DNA of 64,000 bases from Ficedula albicollis (GCF_000247815.1 NC_021679.1:38501622-38565621); one strand, 5' to 3'; positions 48,141 to 63,255 are shown, counted from the first letter of the stretch. Made by a program: numbers and translations. Notes: a model not told the origin generated them from the sequence alone.

Positions 48141-48974
48141 TCCCACGCTGTGTTTGGAAGGACAGCTGGACACCAGGTGTCTCCCCCTGCAGGGTGGCAC
48201 AGTGGCTCCTCAGCGGGGTGCCCACAGGGTTTTATTGTCCCTGCCCCAAATCTGCCGCTGGCATCCCCCAAATGCTGCTGGCAGCCATAGCCCCGGCACT
48301 GGGCACCCCAAGCACCCCACACTCACTAAAATGTGTCTCCTTCACCAGCTGCTGGAGCTTTCCAAACGTTATTCCCTCTCTGCCCCGATAAAACACCCCT
48401 GGGAGCATCAGCAAACCCAGGGGAATTTCAGAAAAGTGGAGTTTGGGGCAGACACTTCCCTGCCTGCCCAGCTGCCAAAGCCAAGGGCTCTGCCAGCAGG
48501 GAAGGGAAAAGCAGGCAGGGAACCTCCCCAGGCAGCCTTCGTGCCTCGGGGCGAGCAGGGCACACCCGGGCTGAGCCCGCCAGCCTCTCCAGAAACCATC
48601 CAGGGGCAGAGCAGCAGCAGCTCCCCAGGCAAGGGCTTCCCAAACAATTTACAGCTGAGTGCCGGAGCACGGAATGCTTATTGTCACTTAATTAAAAGAA
48701 TTTCATTTTAATGCCTTTTGCCCATTTAGAGCCAATTAATGCAAGGTGCTAAGTACTCTTAAATCACATTGCAGCCAAGGCGAGCTAAGGCTGATCAGCC
48801 GTTCACGAGAAGAACCTTTTCTGATTTGATTCTCAGCTGAGAGAGATCCTGAAGTGCTCTTCCAAGTGCCTTCTTTGGGGTGGAAGTTGGAGACGAGCAG
48901 AACTGGAGGCTTCCTGTGTCAACGGCACCTGCAGAACGTGGCAGTGCAGCTGCTCTACCCGAAAACACACGGGC
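48141..48974. other. Unique sequence; contains one exon-like segment
   Basis: Single-copy DNA. The part at 48640-48770 is AT-rich with TTAATTAA and CAATTAATG motifs and looks like conserved noncoding DNA. Apart from 48327-48398 no exon candidate stood out. Confidence 0.45.
48327..48398 (-). other. Possible 72 bp coding exon, unidentified
   Basis: On the minus strand an acceptor-like TTTGCTGATGCTCCCAG precedes a 72 bp open segment. It is followed by GTGAGTGTGG, a good donor-like sequence. The exon would start and end in phase 1, so its length preserves frame, and would encode a peptide containing GREGITFGKLQQLVKETHF. Codon choice (CTG, GTG, AAG, GAG, CAG) is typical of vertebrate coding sequence. 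I do not recognise the protein and see no partner exons. Chance is quite possible. Confidence 0.22.
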
Positions 48975-49140
48975 AAAAACTTCAGTGCCACAGGCAGGGA
49001 CATCTCCCGCTGTCCCAGGTGATCCAAAGCCAATGCCCAGCCTGGCCTTGGGCACTGCCAGGGCACCTGTGCCAGGGCCTGACCTCCCTCGCAGACAGGA
49101 ATTCCTTCCTGAAGAATTCCCTCCTAATTCCTGAATAGTA
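48975..49140 (-). mobile_element. CR1 3' fragment
   Basis: Plus-strand CCAGCCTGGCCTTGGGCACT followed by GCCAGGGCACCTGTGCCAGG is the complement of the conserved CR1 block. GAATTCCTTCCTGAAGAATT matches the region upstream of it. Confidence 0.6.
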
Positions 49141-49339
49141 CAGCCAAAGTTCTTAACAGCAAAGAAGAGGCCAAAACACCTGATCAGCTTCAGAGCTCCA
49201 CCACTGGAAAGTGTTTAAATTAATTCCAGCCAAAGCCACGCTGTGCCATTGGTTTCTGTGCCAACACCGGTGGCACCTTCCCTGCACTGCAGAGGAAATA
49301 CAAACACAGCCAGATCCTGTCTGCTGTCACAGCCATCCA
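49141..49339. other. Short unique stretch
   Basis: Nothing recognised between the CR1 fragment and the next tandem complex. Confidence 0.5.
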
Positions 49340-50035
49340 GAGGGACTGGCACAGCAGCCACAGCCTGCTCCAGACAGCGCACACGGGCACCAGCCACGGT
49401 CCTTCACCAGAACTGGGCCCAGCAGCCACAGCCTGCTCCAGACAGCACACACGGGCACCAGCCACGGTCCTTCACCAGGTAATTCCAGACAGAAGGACCT
49501 GGCTGCAGGAGAACTCCCAGTTCCCCCAGTTCCCCACTGAACCTGGCTATAGGAGAGCTCCCAGTTCCCCCAGTTCTGCATTTCACCAGGCTGCAGGAGA
49601 GTTCCCAGTTCCCCCATTTCACCAGGCTACCGGAGAGCTCCCAGTTCCCCACTGAACCTGGCTATAGGAGAGCTCCCAGTTCCCCCAGTTCTGCATTTCA
49701 CCAGGCTGCAAGAGAGCTCCCAGTTCCCCCAGTTCCCCCATTTTCACCTGGCTACAGGAAAGCTCCCAGCGCACACGGGCACCAGCCACGGTCCTTCACC
49801 AGAACTGGGCCCAGCAGCCACAGCCTGCTCCAGACAGCACACACGGGCACCAGCCACGGTCCTTCACCAGGTAATTCCAGACAGAAGGACCTGGCTGCAG
49901 GAGAACTCCCGGTTCCCCCAGTTCCCCACTGAACCTGGCTATAGGAGAGCTCCCAGTTCCCCCAGTTCTGCATTTCACCAGGCTGCAGGAGAGCTCCCAG
50001 TTCCCCCAGTTCCCCATTTTCAGCAGGCTGCAGCA
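49340..50035 (+). repeat. Nested tandem duplication complex (68 bp and 392 bp)
   Basis: The motif GCACACGGGCACCAGCCACG recurs at about 49379, 49447, 49771 and 49839, so a 68 bp repeat lies inside a 392 bp duplication. Between them are shorter repeats of GGAGAGCTCCCAGTTCCCCC. Confidence 0.88.
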
Positions 50036-50559
50036 CGCACTGGTGCTCCCGTGGGTCTGTGAGCAGTCCTTGCCCCCCAGGTGAGAGGCAGGAGCCTGGC
50101 GGGCAGCACAGGGTGGGCTCTGCTGCACCCGCAGCCTCTGGAGCTCTCCTGCCTTTCCCGGCTCAACAATTCCCACCTGCTGATGGCCCTGGGCCCTCCC
50201 CCAGTTTACAGAGGTGTGCAAGGGCCAAGGGTGTCCCGGGGAGAAAAGGTGTCCGGGAGCAGCGGCAGCAGAATGAGGACAAGCCCTGCCCAAAGCCCGT
50301 CCCTGCGGTGCAGAGCCTGGCTCGGTGATCTCCAGGCCACTGGACATCAAAGAAGGCGGAGTGGAGGGCAGGAGTCGCCAAATAACTGCAAAAACTGCGA
50401 GTTGAAATCCGCCAGCAGCTGCCTGAGCACCAGAGAGACCAAATACATCACAGACTGCTCATGGCTGAATATACAGAAGCACAGGAGGTTTTCTGAACTC
50501 CTGGAACTCGGCATTTCACCATGAAGAGCCCTCCCGACTTGCAGAGGGATGCACAGAGC
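50036..50559. other. Unique noncoding stretch
   Basis: No gene recognised. Short frames only. Confidence 0.45.
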
Positions 50560-50980
50560 TGGGGGAGGTCAGCAGCTCCTGAGGAGCTCCCTAGCTCTGC
50601 CAGGGGCTGCTCTGGCCAGTCTCTCGGTGCCCAGCCCAGCTCTGATCGGCTGCAGCATCCTGGGGTCTGCATGGGACGGACGGTCCTCGGGGACAGAACC
50701 CGCAGGCTCCGTGTAAAGCGGGCTTACAGCTGCGTGTATTGCAAGGGGGAGGGAGCACAGAGTGCTGCTGAGGGCTGCCAGCCACAGCCCAGAGCAGGAC
50801 AGAGAGAGAGTGGGGGGAGAGAAATAGCGAGAGAGTGAGAGCATAAGAGAGCGATTTCCCGTGTACAATACAATAAATCTTCTTCTCTGATGAATATTCT
50901 GATTTCCACTCACCAATCTAACACAAGACACAAATTCTATAGCATTGACATACAGCCCATAAGGATCCTTACATTACCAC
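50560..50980. mobile_element. Possible LTR-type element
   Basis: Contains AGAGAGCG-rich DNA, then TGTACAATACAATAAATCTT with an AATAAA on the plus strand at 50872-50877. A segment around CACTCACCAATCTAACACAA follows, and its composition resembles R-U5 regions of avian endogenous retrovirus LTRs. Ends and orientation are not secure, no target duplication is seen, and no other copy lies in the window. Confidence 0.3.
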
Positions 50981-52299
50981 AGTGTGTCACACTTTAAAAA
51001 CGACTCTCTGGACCCTGGCAGGGTCGTCTCTGGCCTTTGGAGCTGCTCTCCAGCAGAAGGCATTGTTCTACCAAGAGGGGATTGCTTTCAGCTGCCATCC
51101 CATTGTCTCATTCAGTAACTGAGGTTTGGTGTCTCAAAGGTGGCTTTCATTTCAACCTCGCTCATGGTTCCCATCGTCTCAGAATCTGAGCATTCATCTT
51201 TGTAAGGTTTTCCTGGTTCATCTTCCCAACGCAGCATCACCCCCTTCCTCTGGAGCAGCTCTGCCTCTGATCTCCTCCCCACAGCTCTGCTTTTCATGTG
51301 CCAGTTGGTACCAGGAAAACCTCTCCACTCACTGAGCACACCCCAGAATTGCAGGCAGCCTGAATTATGTGATGCTAACTACCCTGGGCCACAGAAACTG
51401 GCCTTGCCAAACCACACTGCTTGCAATTACAAATCACCACAAGCCAAAACACACCATGAAGCTGGGGTTGAGTGTTTTGTAGCTTAGGTTTAATTTTTAT
51501 TTTAAAAGAGATGTTTGGTGTTTGGGTGTTGTTGTTTTTTTTTTTTTAATTCCCTTTCTCAGTCTTAAGCTGAAGGTTAAGTTCAAGGTTGGTGTTTTCA
51601 GCAAGACTCTACCTGGCTGGTTATTCGCCTTTTAGGAGGAAAAAGGCAAGTTGAGCATGGGCACAAGAGTCTAAACTCAGATTTCAGGGCAGGGTGGCAG
51701 AGCCCTGCTGAGCTCAGTGTCCCCAGGGGGATCTGACCAAGCTCTGCCCCTGCTCCAGGTCCCAGGAATGCTCCCACACCCCTCTGAGCCCCAATCAATG
51801 CACACAATGAGGCACACTTGGTAAACACGGCGATCCCATCAATTGCTATTGTATTTGTAATTACGTTCATTTATCAGGTGTGCTGCCGGGCCGATCATAA
51901 TCATCTCAACACGTCCATAGAAACATCCAGGCAGAGCTGGCCCGAGGTGAGCACGCAGGAATTCACCACCAGGAATGCGCCACACAACTTACAGGCAAGC
52001 AAACTGCTCCTGGAGATATTCAGAGACCTGATTTTCACAAAATGTCATCTCCCCGTGCTCCTTAGGCTCCATAAAAAAATCGTCTCAGGCAAAGCCTTTG
52101 GAACTCCCCCACCTGTGCTACCAGTGGGTAAATGAGGGGAAAAAATGAATGGAAGGGAAAAAAAGAAAGAGTCAAACCCCTTAATTTAGCTTTTGTAAGT
52201 ACAGATTTTATTCCTGAAACACTGACAAGCTGAAACCTTGGTACAGCTGACCAGAGAACAGGAGAGTGCAAAGAATGTGACTGCAATTAAACACTCCTC
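50981..52299. other. Unique sequence; small acidic frame and regulatory-looking block
   Basis: A 75-codon minus frame at 51112-51339 has an acidic, charged C-terminal half (GKPYKDECSDSETMGTMSEV). Its only start is GTG, and it may be a decayed coding remnant. I do not recognise it. The part at 51815-51935, around GCTATTGTATTTGTAATTAC, looks like conserved noncoding DNA. Confidence 0.35.
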
Positions 52300-53150
52300 A
52301 AAAAATCACAGAATCCCAGGATCCCTGAGGCTGGAAAATCCCTCCAGGATCATCAAATCCCAGCTGTGCCCCATCCCCACTTTTCTCCCTGGGTGCCAGC
52401 TCCAGGAATTCCTTGGGCACTCCCGGGATGGGGATCCAAAATTCCTTGGGCAGTTCCAGTCGCCTGAGCTCCCTTTCCATAGGGAAATTCCTGCTGCTGT
52501 CCACACACACACAGAGATTCCAATTCCAAACCAGTTCTCAGAGAAATCCTCCTGGGGTTCACCCAATTCCATGTTTCCATCTCACTTCACACTCAGTGCC
52601 ACCCCCAGGGATTCCTGGGACACTCCCGGGATGGGGATCCAAACCTCCCCGGGCAGTTCCAGTCCCTGAGCTCCCTTTCCATGGGGAAATTCCTGCTGCT
52701 GTCCACACACACACAGAGATTCCAATTCCAAACCAGTTCTCAGAGAAATCCTCCTGGGGTTCACCCAATTCCATGTTTCCATCTCACTTCACACTCAGTG
52801 CCACCCCCAGGGATTCCTGGGACACTCCCGGGATGGGGATCCAAACCTCCCCGGGCAGTTCCAGTCCCTGAGCTCCCTTTCCATGGGGAAATTCCTGCTG
52901 CTGTCCAACCTGAGGCTGGAAAATCCCTCCCAGGTCATCAGGTCCAAGCTGTGCCCCAACCCCAGCCACATCCAGGAATTCCTTGGACACCTCCACCCGT
53001 CCTGCCCGAAGGCTGGAATTCCCACAGGGATTCCCATTCTCACTCAGTGCCAGCTCTAGGAATTCCTGGGGCACTCCCGGGATGGGGATCCAAACCTCCC
53101 CGGGCAGTTCCAGCCCCTGAGCTCCCTCTCCATGGGGAAATTGCTGCTGA
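52300..53150 (-). mobile_element. CR1-type 3' region with internal 202 bp duplications
   Basis: Plus-strand CACAGAATCCCAGGATCCCT then GAGGCTGGAAAATCCCTCC is the complement of the CR1 3' terminus. Blocks with CTCCCGGGATGGGGATCCAA recur. A 202 bp unit including CACACACACACAGAGATTCC occurs twice (the shared GGGAAATTCCTGCTGCTGTC recurs near 52482, 52684 and 52886). A third related tail continues to about 53150. Confidence 0.7.
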
Positions 53151-53930
53151 TCCCACCCCGCCCTGCCCTTCCCAGCCTGATTGTTCTGCCTCCCAAATCC
53201 TGTGAAGCTGTGGCACACGGGCATCAGCAGCACATTACACGAACATTTTAGGTGCTAATTGATAGCAATCCGCTACAGAAGGATTGGCAGCATAATCTCA
53301 GCCGTTAGGATCGATTTGTGAGTTAAACCTGGGATCGATTCCACTCCGGAGCAGCCTGGGGGTGCATTCCAGCACCGCTGGGAGCTCTGCACCCCGTGCT
53401 GACAAACCACCTCGCACAGGGGCACCCGCCCACCTGAGGCAGGTGAGCGGAGTATGAGTCTAGAGCGGGAATCGCGCCTATGAAACGTGTTTGATTGCAG
53501 CGAGGAGGGATTGGCTGCTCTGCGAAGAGCTGCAGACCCCTTCTCTCGGCAGCAGCTCTGGAGGAGAGCTCCGTGCCCTGGAGCAGGTCCTGGGGCAGAG
53601 ATCAGCTCGGGGGGGGCCTCGCACGGAGCAGGGGCTCAGGGCAGCGCAGACCCCTTTGGCCGTTCTCCTCAGCCCAGGAGGGCTCCAGCCTGTGACCCAG
53701 ACCCCTCTGCCGTCCTTGTCCAGGGTCTCTCCGCTGCTCCCTTTCATTGTCTGTTTGGTCAAACGGGTTTTTCCGCCGCTCCGGTGGCCTGGGCTCTCCC
53801 CAGGGGTGTGTGTCCCGAAGGGGACAATGCACGGCCGCTCTGCAGCTCCGCTGCTCTGCTCCTGAGACCGGGGGCAGCGCCACAAGCGGGCCTGGCTTGG
53901 CTGCACCGCTGCAGCTTCTGCTGATCCCTG
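53151..53930. other. Unique sequence, no gene seen
   Basis: 53230-53340 is AT-rich with GCTAATTGATAGCAATCCGC and looks like conserved noncoding DNA. 53480-53900 is GC-rich with some CpG. Overlapping frames of 120-145 codons on both strands show no recognised domain. Confidence 0.4.
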
Positions 53931-54330
53931 GGCACTGCCGGGGATGCAGGGGCAGCCCCAGCTGCTCTGGGAGCTCCAGCCCAGCCAGGAGTTCCCAATT
54001 CCCCATATCCCAATATCCAGCCCTGCCCTCTGGCAGTGGAGCCATTCCCTGTGTCCTGTCCCTCCCTCCCTTGTCCCCAGCCCCTCTCCAGCTCTCCTGG
54101 AGCCCCTTTAGAAGCCGGAAGGAGAAGGAGCTCTGAGCTCTCCTGGATCCTTCCCTTCTCCAGGGGAGCATTCCCAGCTCTCCCAGCCTGGCTCCGGAGG
54201 GGCTCCAGCCCTGGAGCAGCCCCTGGTCTCTGGACTGGCCCCACATCCTCCCTGTGCTGGGGAATGACCTGGAGGAGGTCACCCACTGCTCTCTGCTGCC
54301 CGTTCTGCTGCAGTTCAGGGAGGCCCGTCC
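53931..54330 (-). mobile_element. CR1 3' region, minus strand
   Basis: The complement carries the same ordered blocks as 55396-55700: GGAGAAGGGAAGGATCCAGG, GCTCCAGGAGAGCTGGAGAG and GGAACTCCTGGCTGGGCTGG. It also extends further 5' (AGGTCATTCCCCAGCACAGG). It holds the unexpanded GGATATTGGGATATGGGGAA seed that is expanded near 1.6 kb. Confidence 0.7.
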
Positions 54331-54613
54331 CCATCCCCATCCCCGCTGGGACCCGCTGGGCACAGGGACCCGGGCAGTGACCCTGCCCCAGCCCGGCAGG
54401 ACCCACTGGGGAACCCCAAACCCCCACAGAACCCTCGGCACGGTGGGGCTCACCCCGGGCAGAAATCAGGTCCAAACCCAGAGTTTGGACCTCCCCTTCC
54501 TCCTTTTGGGGGTCACTTTTCACTGCAAGGAGATGTTTCCCCCAGCGCTGCCGGGCAGAGCTCGACGGGAGGGTTTTGGGGAGCTGGAGCAGCAGGGAGG
54601 CTGCTGTGGGGGA
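54331..54613. other. Short unique stretch
   Basis: GC-rich single-copy DNA. Nothing recognised. Confidence 0.45.
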
Positions 54614-54738
54614 CAAATAAATGAATAAATAAGCGGATAGACAAACGAACGGACAAATAAACGGATAGACAAATAAGTGGATAGACCAATAAATGGATAG
54701 GCAAATAAACGAACGGACAAATAAACAAATAAATAAAA
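54614..54738 (+). repeat. Degenerate GATAGACAAATAAA minisatellite
   Basis: Units such as GGATAGACAAATAAGT, GGATAGACCAATAAAT and CGAACGGACAAATAAA repeat about eight times with frequent changes. Confidence 0.85.
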
Positions 54739-54744
54739 GGAGAA

Positions 54745-54837
54745 TTCCCGGTTGGGGCGGGCGCGATGCCGGGCGGGGCAGCGGCGGCGCAGTGCCGGCA
54801 GTGCCCGGCAGAGGGCGGCAGAGAGCGGGGCGGGGCC

Positions 54838-54840
<3 letters not shown>
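54745..54840. other. CpG-dense GC-rich patch
   Basis: GGGCGGGCGCGATGCCGGGC followed by GGCGGCGCAG and GGGGCGGGGC. CpG- and GC-box-rich, but short and next to a repeat. A promoter is possible but not supported by an exon. Confidence 0.3.
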
Positions 54841-55395
<555 letters not shown>

Positions 55396-55700
55396 ATGGG
55401 ATCCGGGATCCCCTGGAGAAGGGAAGGATCCAGGAGAGCTCAGAGCTCCTTCCGGCTTCTAAAGGGGCTCCAGGAGAGCTGGAGAGGGGCTGGGGACAAG
55501 GGATGGAGGGACAGGACACAGGGAATGGGACACTGCCAGATGGATATTGGGATATTGGGAACTGGGAACTCCTGGCTGGGCTGGAATTCCCAGAGCAGCT
55601 GGGGCTGCCCCTGCATCCCTGGAGTGTCCCAGGCCAGGCTGGACACTGGGGTTTGGAGCAGCCTGGGACAGTGGGAGGTGTCCCTTCTAAGCTCCTTCCC
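55396..55700 (+). mobile_element. CR1 3' region with unexpanded seed repeats
   Basis: Carries the ordered CR1 blocks seen at 1468-2640, including CCAGGCTGGACACTGGGGTT and GCAGCCTGGGACAGTGGGAG. The GGATATTGGGATATTGGGAA seed at about 55543 has only two units and serves as the ancestral-like reference for the expansion at 1.6 kb. Confidence 0.72.
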
Positions 55701-57696
55701 ATCCAAACCATCATCTGGCCAGAGCATCCCAGTGCCCCCCTCCATCCTGCACCACTGCACACCTTCGCCTTTAAATAAGGAAATCAAACCCAAGCCCGTG
55801 TAAATCCGTGAAATTCAGACACTTCAGGCTCAGGATTTATGGTTAAACACCTGTAAATTCTCCTGAAACACAAGTAGTTGTTCCCAAGACAGCCTGATTG
55901 TCTCCTAACAGACAAGCACGTTGTTTGCCACTTCAAGAACACTCAATGACTTCACAAAGACTCCGGAGTGAAGTTTGGGACAGATGCAGATTGTGAGAGA
56001 GGGAGGCATAGCAATAATTAAATATCTGTCGTGTCCATCTGCCTCAAACCTGACATGAACCCCCCAGCCCTGTGCCACAGCTGGATCAGACACGGCCAGG
56101 CCTCCTGGACAGGGTTCCAAAACCATCTTAGGTCTTTAGTAACCCCCCCGGGAAACAGCAGCTCTCCAGGGAACACGGCTCATTGAATATCCGGAGAGAG
56201 AAGCCCAAATGAGCAATGCAAGCTGCTGCCCTGCCACCAGGGGCTCACCAAGGGAGAGGGGCCTCACCCTCCCGTGCTCCCATCCAAGAATTTCGTCTTG
56301 GGAAGAGAAAAAACCATGAAGGGAAAAGCCATAAACCCCAATGAGTTTCCACAGAGTGTAGGGTTTTTAAAAAACATCAGGAGAAACGCAATAGAAAATT
56401 GTGAGTGGCAAGTGATTAAAGTTTGAGGGGTTGGCCTTGGGAAATACTGCTCTCAAGCTCCCAAATTTGACAATTCCCTCCCAAACAAAGGGTTTTTAGC
56501 ACATCCTGGTTGTTCTCAGCCAGCATGAGAACTTTGGTCAGGTAAAATGAATCCAGCAAGGGAAGTTTCACTGCAGGGAGGGCATTCCCAGGAAAGGATT
56601 GCTCCAAAATCAGTCCTGAAGCCGCCAGGCTGTTGGGTTAGGGATCACTCACGTCCCTGGAATTGTGCCTCTCATACCCCCCCATTCCAGCTGTATTTTT
56701 CCTTAATTGATTACAACCAGATTCCTCCCATTGATCCCACATCCCTCAAAGTCTGCTGGCTCTAATGCTGCTCAGCTACTCCCCTTCACAGAACCTCAGG
56801 TGGGTTTCCAATCTGATCTGATTACCAGACCCTTGATATTCACCAGTTTCCATCATATTTATCATACTTGCTTCATTTCCTAGGAGAAAGGGTCTGATTC
56901 ATTAAAAATTATATGCTCCATTTAAGCAGGTTTTCTGCATACTTTACCCGGGAAAAATGCTGAATGCATTTTTTTCCCCCCCCACCCCCACATAAAAGTA
57001 CGTCTTTTTTTGTGATTTATCAACCTTTTATGCCCTGCCTATCAGCCATGGACCCCAGTGGTACAGGGCTCCTGGAAAGGGTGATAACAGGCATCTCCAG
57101 CTCCAGAAACCACGAGGATTTCACACAGAACAAATGCCACGTGCTCCCACCCTTTATGATATTTCTGTGGTTTTTATTCAAGCGCCGTCATCCCCGAATT
57201 CCCTGGAACGGTTTAATTCACTCTCAATTCCACCTCAGTTTTGAGGGAGTGTTTGTGGGTCAGCAGCAATGCAAATACAATGGGGGCTGGTGTGGGTTTT
57301 TTTCTGCAGAAGCAGAGATTTCCACATTACTGTAATTCCTCTCTCTTTATTACTTTGGAGATTTAAGCCATCATTTGCCGGGAGCCGTGCCACAGTTAAG
57401 GAGGGAAACTTTTAATAACATCCAGGATGGAATTCACTCCTGGGCACAGAGCTCAAACAAGGCTCAGGCCCACCTGAAGCCCTCAGGATGGAGTTTACAT
57501 AGCCAGGCACCTTTTCACAACCTCTCCATAATTTGACAAATTTCAGAGCTGAGAGGAAAAAGCCTTTTGAACACTCTCCTCCTGAAAGTGCCTCTTCCTT
57601 TTGCTTCCCCTTCTGTGCAGGGGGAGGTTATGAAGGGGTAAAACAAGGAGCAGGAGGCTGATGATCAAAGGGAAATCAGCACACAGCTCTTTTTCC
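55701..57696. other. Unique sequence, partly regulatory-looking
   Basis: About 55880-56060 and 56800-57000 are AT-rich with conserved-noncoding texture. No exon or domain recognised. A C-tract near 56977 is short and native. Confidence 0.45.
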
Positions 57697-57815
57697 AGGA
57701 TCACTGAGGTTGGAAAATCCCTCCCAGCTGTGCCCAATCCCCACCTTGTCCCCAGCCCCAGGAATTCCCTGGACACCTCCAGGGATGGGGATCCAAACCT
57801 CCCTGGGCAGAGAGG
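57697..57815 (-). mobile_element. CR1 3' tail fragment
   Basis: Plus-strand AGGATCACTGAGGTTGGAAA and CACCTCCAGGGATGGGGATC are complements of the CR1 3' terminus, as at 52300-53150. Confidence 0.6.
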
Positions 57816-58657
57816 CTCACCTGGAGTTCAAATTTAAAATGCCCAGGATGTCCCCAGAACCCTCAAGCACAGCCTGCCCCATGTTTGAAAGAAAAAAAAA
57901 AAAATTCCACGGAGAAGAAATTCCTGCTAATTGAATATCAGGGGGATGAAAGGCAGAGAACAAAGGGCAGTTTTAGCATCACTCACACCAACCTCAGCAG
58001 ACATTCCTCGTGCAGCACAAGGCTCCTGGGCTCTGGAAGGTGTCCCTGCCCCTGGCAGGGGGCTGCAGCCAGAGCAGTTTTCAGCTCCCTCCAACCCGGG
58101 CCAGGCTGGGATTCTGCTCCTGTGACATTTAGACAGGGCTTCAAACCAGGGCAGCTAAACCAAACCTTTCCTTCATCATTACCCAGCACAAGAGTCTGCC
58201 TCAAGCTCCTTTAGAGAGAAAAATTGTCCTTTTACTGCAATTTAAAGTCAGCTTCCAGCTGGAGAGACCACCAGAGCCAGGCTGTTTGTCACCGTGCTGG
58301 GGCAGTGACGGCACCAGCCCTCCGCGCTGCCAGCGTGTGCCACCCACACAGCCCTGCCGGGGCCGGGCACGGGCACAGGGGGCCCAGGCAGTGCCAGGGG
58401 GCTCGGGGCAAGGAAACGCCCAGATGAGGAGCTGTCAGGAGCCCTGAGCACGGGCTGGCTGCAGCAGAAGAGGGGCTCGAGCTGTTCTGTACCTCTAACT
58501 GCCCAGCTCGTTTGGAGCTCGTGCTGTAATTACCCAGCACGAGGAGCTGGCAGTTCTCGTGGGGAACAGATTTAGCTGCTGACAAAACGCTACTGTTCCC
58601 AAAAGTTCAGCAGCCAGAGCTGCAGGCAGCCTGCAGGGAGAGAGCACAGCCCAGGGA
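57816..58657. other. Unique sequence, no gene seen
   Basis: Single-copy DNA with a short A-run near 57892. Short frames without recognised domains. Confidence 0.45.
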
Positions 58658-59505
58658 GGGATAATGGGATGGGATAATGGGATAACGGGATAACGGGATG
58701 GGATGGGATGGGATGGGATGGGATGGGATGGGATGGGATGGGATGGGATGGGATGGGATGGGATGGGATGGGATGGGATGGGATGGGATGGGATGGGATG
58801 GGATGGGATGGGATGGGATGGGATGGGATGGGATGGGATGGGATGGGATGGGATGGGATGGGATGGGATGGGATGGGATGGGATGGGATGGGATGGGATG
58901 GGATGGGATGGGATGGGATGGGATGGGATGGGATGGGATGGGATGGGATGGGATGGGATGGGATGGGATGGGATGGGATGGGATGGGATGGGATGGGATG
59001 GGATGGGATGGGATGGGATGGGATGGGATGGGATGGGATGGGATGGGATGGGATGGGATGGGATGGGATGGGATGGGATGGGATGGGATGGGATGGGATG
59101 GGATGGGATGGGATGGGATGGGATGGGATGGGATGGGATGGGATGGGATGGGATGGGATGGGATGGGATGGGATGGGATGGGATGGGATGGGATGGGATG
59201 GGATGGGATGGGATGGGATGGGATGGGATGGGATGGGATGGGATGGGATGGGATGGGATGGGATGGGATGGGATGGGATGGGATGGGATGGGATGGGATG
59301 GGATGGGATGGGATGGGATGGGATGGGATGGGATGGGATGGGATGGGATGGGATGGGATGGGATGGGATGGGATGGGATGGGATGGGATGGGATGGGGTG
59401 GGGTGGATGGGATGGGGTATGGGATGGGATCTATGGGATGGGATCTATGGGATGGGACGGAGGTCCCTTCCAACCCTAAACATTCTGGGATTCTGCTCCT
59501 CAGGG
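58658..59505 (+). mobile_element. CR1 3' tail expanded by (GGGAT)n
   Basis: Imperfect GGGATAATGGGATAACGGGA units at 58668-58694 lead into the pure array. After it, CTATGGGATGGGACGGAGGT, CCCTTCCAACCCTAAACATT and CTGGGATTCTGC form the CR1 terminal block. Confidence 0.65.
58695..59395 (+). repeat. Perfect (GGGAT)n array, about 140 copies
   Basis: About 700 bp of pure pentamer, the second such array in the window, in the same orientation and the same place relative to a CR1 terminal block. Confidence 0.97.
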
Positions 59506-60050
59506 CAGGGAAATCAAAACACAGCCAGGACAAGCTACACGAAACTTTTCCGCTCTGTCCAAGAGAACTGTGAAAATCGCCAAGTTTTTAGTTTCCATAC
59601 TGTCTGCCTGTCCAACACGGCCCCAGAACAGCCATTCTCAGCTTGTTTAGTCAGTGTGCCTGTAGATGCTTAGCCAATTCCTGTGGAAGTCACTGAAGCC
59701 ATTCGAGGTGAATTGGCAAGACCATCAAAGTGGGATTACGGAACCCCTGTCACTACAGAAAATGTGGGTTCCCACCTTCCCAGGGCGGCTTCCAACCACG
59801 GCAGTTAGACCCTCTTAGTTCCCCAAGAGTGAACTCCAGTGCCGCGTTCAGCCACACGGAGAGAAATCCAGCTTTAGCCCAAAAAGCCCGACGATCTCAG
59901 CGTCTCAAATCTGCGTGAGCAAAGAGGGAAAAGGCAGAGAGCAGCCCCAGAGCCGCTCCCTGTGAGCAGCGCGCTCCCGAAGCAGGGCAGAGCAGAGCTC
60001 TCAGCCAGGCGTCTGCCCCGTTCCGCTGCGCCTGCAGCTGCCTTGGGGCA
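59506..60050. other. Unique noncoding stretch
   Basis: No gene recognised. The part near 59900-60040 is moderately GC-rich. Confidence 0.45.
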
Positions 60051-62340
<2,290 letters not shown>

Positions 62341-62577
62341 TCTGGGTTTCCCTCATTTTGCTGCCCAGGCCATGAACGTCCCCGCAGGAGCAGTTCCCAG
62401 CTTTGCCAGCATTCCCAGTGCTCCCCCAGTTCATGGCCAAGGACCTCACACTGGGAACCTCCTCGTGCTGACACCAGCTCAGGCACGTGTGCTCCTGCTC
62501 TGCACGGCTCTGCACACCCACCTTTGTGCTTTGGGCTTGCTTTAGACGTTTGATGTAAAACACTCGATATAAAAATA
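62341..62577. other. Short unique stretch
   Basis: Nothing recognised between two repeat blocks. Confidence 0.45.
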
Positions 62578-62767
62578 GAAAAGAAATAGAAATAGAAATA
62601 GAAATAGAAATAGAAATAGAAATAGAAATAGAAATAGAAATAGAAATAGAAATAGAAATAGAAATAGAAATAGAAATAGAAATAATTAATATATAAATTA
62701 TATAAATATACATGATATATAAAAATAAAAATAAAAATAAAAATAAAAATAAAAATAAAATTAAAAG
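62578..62767 (+). repeat. A-rich hexamer microsatellites (GAAATA)n and (AAAATA)n
   Basis: About 17 GAAATA units (62582-62687), an AT-rich spacer, then about seven AAAATA units (62720-62765). Confidence 0.95.
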
Positions 62768-63135
<368 letters not shown>

Positions 63136-63158
63136 TATAAATATAAATATAAATATCT
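63136..63158 (+). repeat. (ATAAAT)n microsatellite remnant
   Basis: About four TATAAA units directly after poly-C, probably the right end of the AT-rich array that begins at 62578. Confidence 0.8.
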
Positions 63159-63255
63159 ACAGAACATGTGGACATCGTTGCGTGTAGCAGCCACTGCACA
63201 GTTCCCTGGGCGCTGGCCTGGCTGCTGCAGGGCAGATCCCCCTGGAGCAGGGCTG
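63159..63255. other. Short unique stretch
   Basis: About 100 bp of ordinary sequence between repeats. Confidence 0.5.

Noticed and set aside
46167..48322. PVPVPV/SLSLFP minus-strand frames resembling low-complexity proteins
   Set aside because: Stop-free GGGACA repeats read in all three minus frames. No start context, splice sites or unique domains.
53284..53345. tRNA-like GATCGATT/GGGATCGATTCC arms
   Set aside because: No cloverleaf can be completed and there is no A-box at the right distance.
54513..54728. Minus frame of 71 codons with alternating hydrophobic residues, membrane-like
   Set aside because: It is the translation of the degenerate GATAGACAAATAAA repeat.
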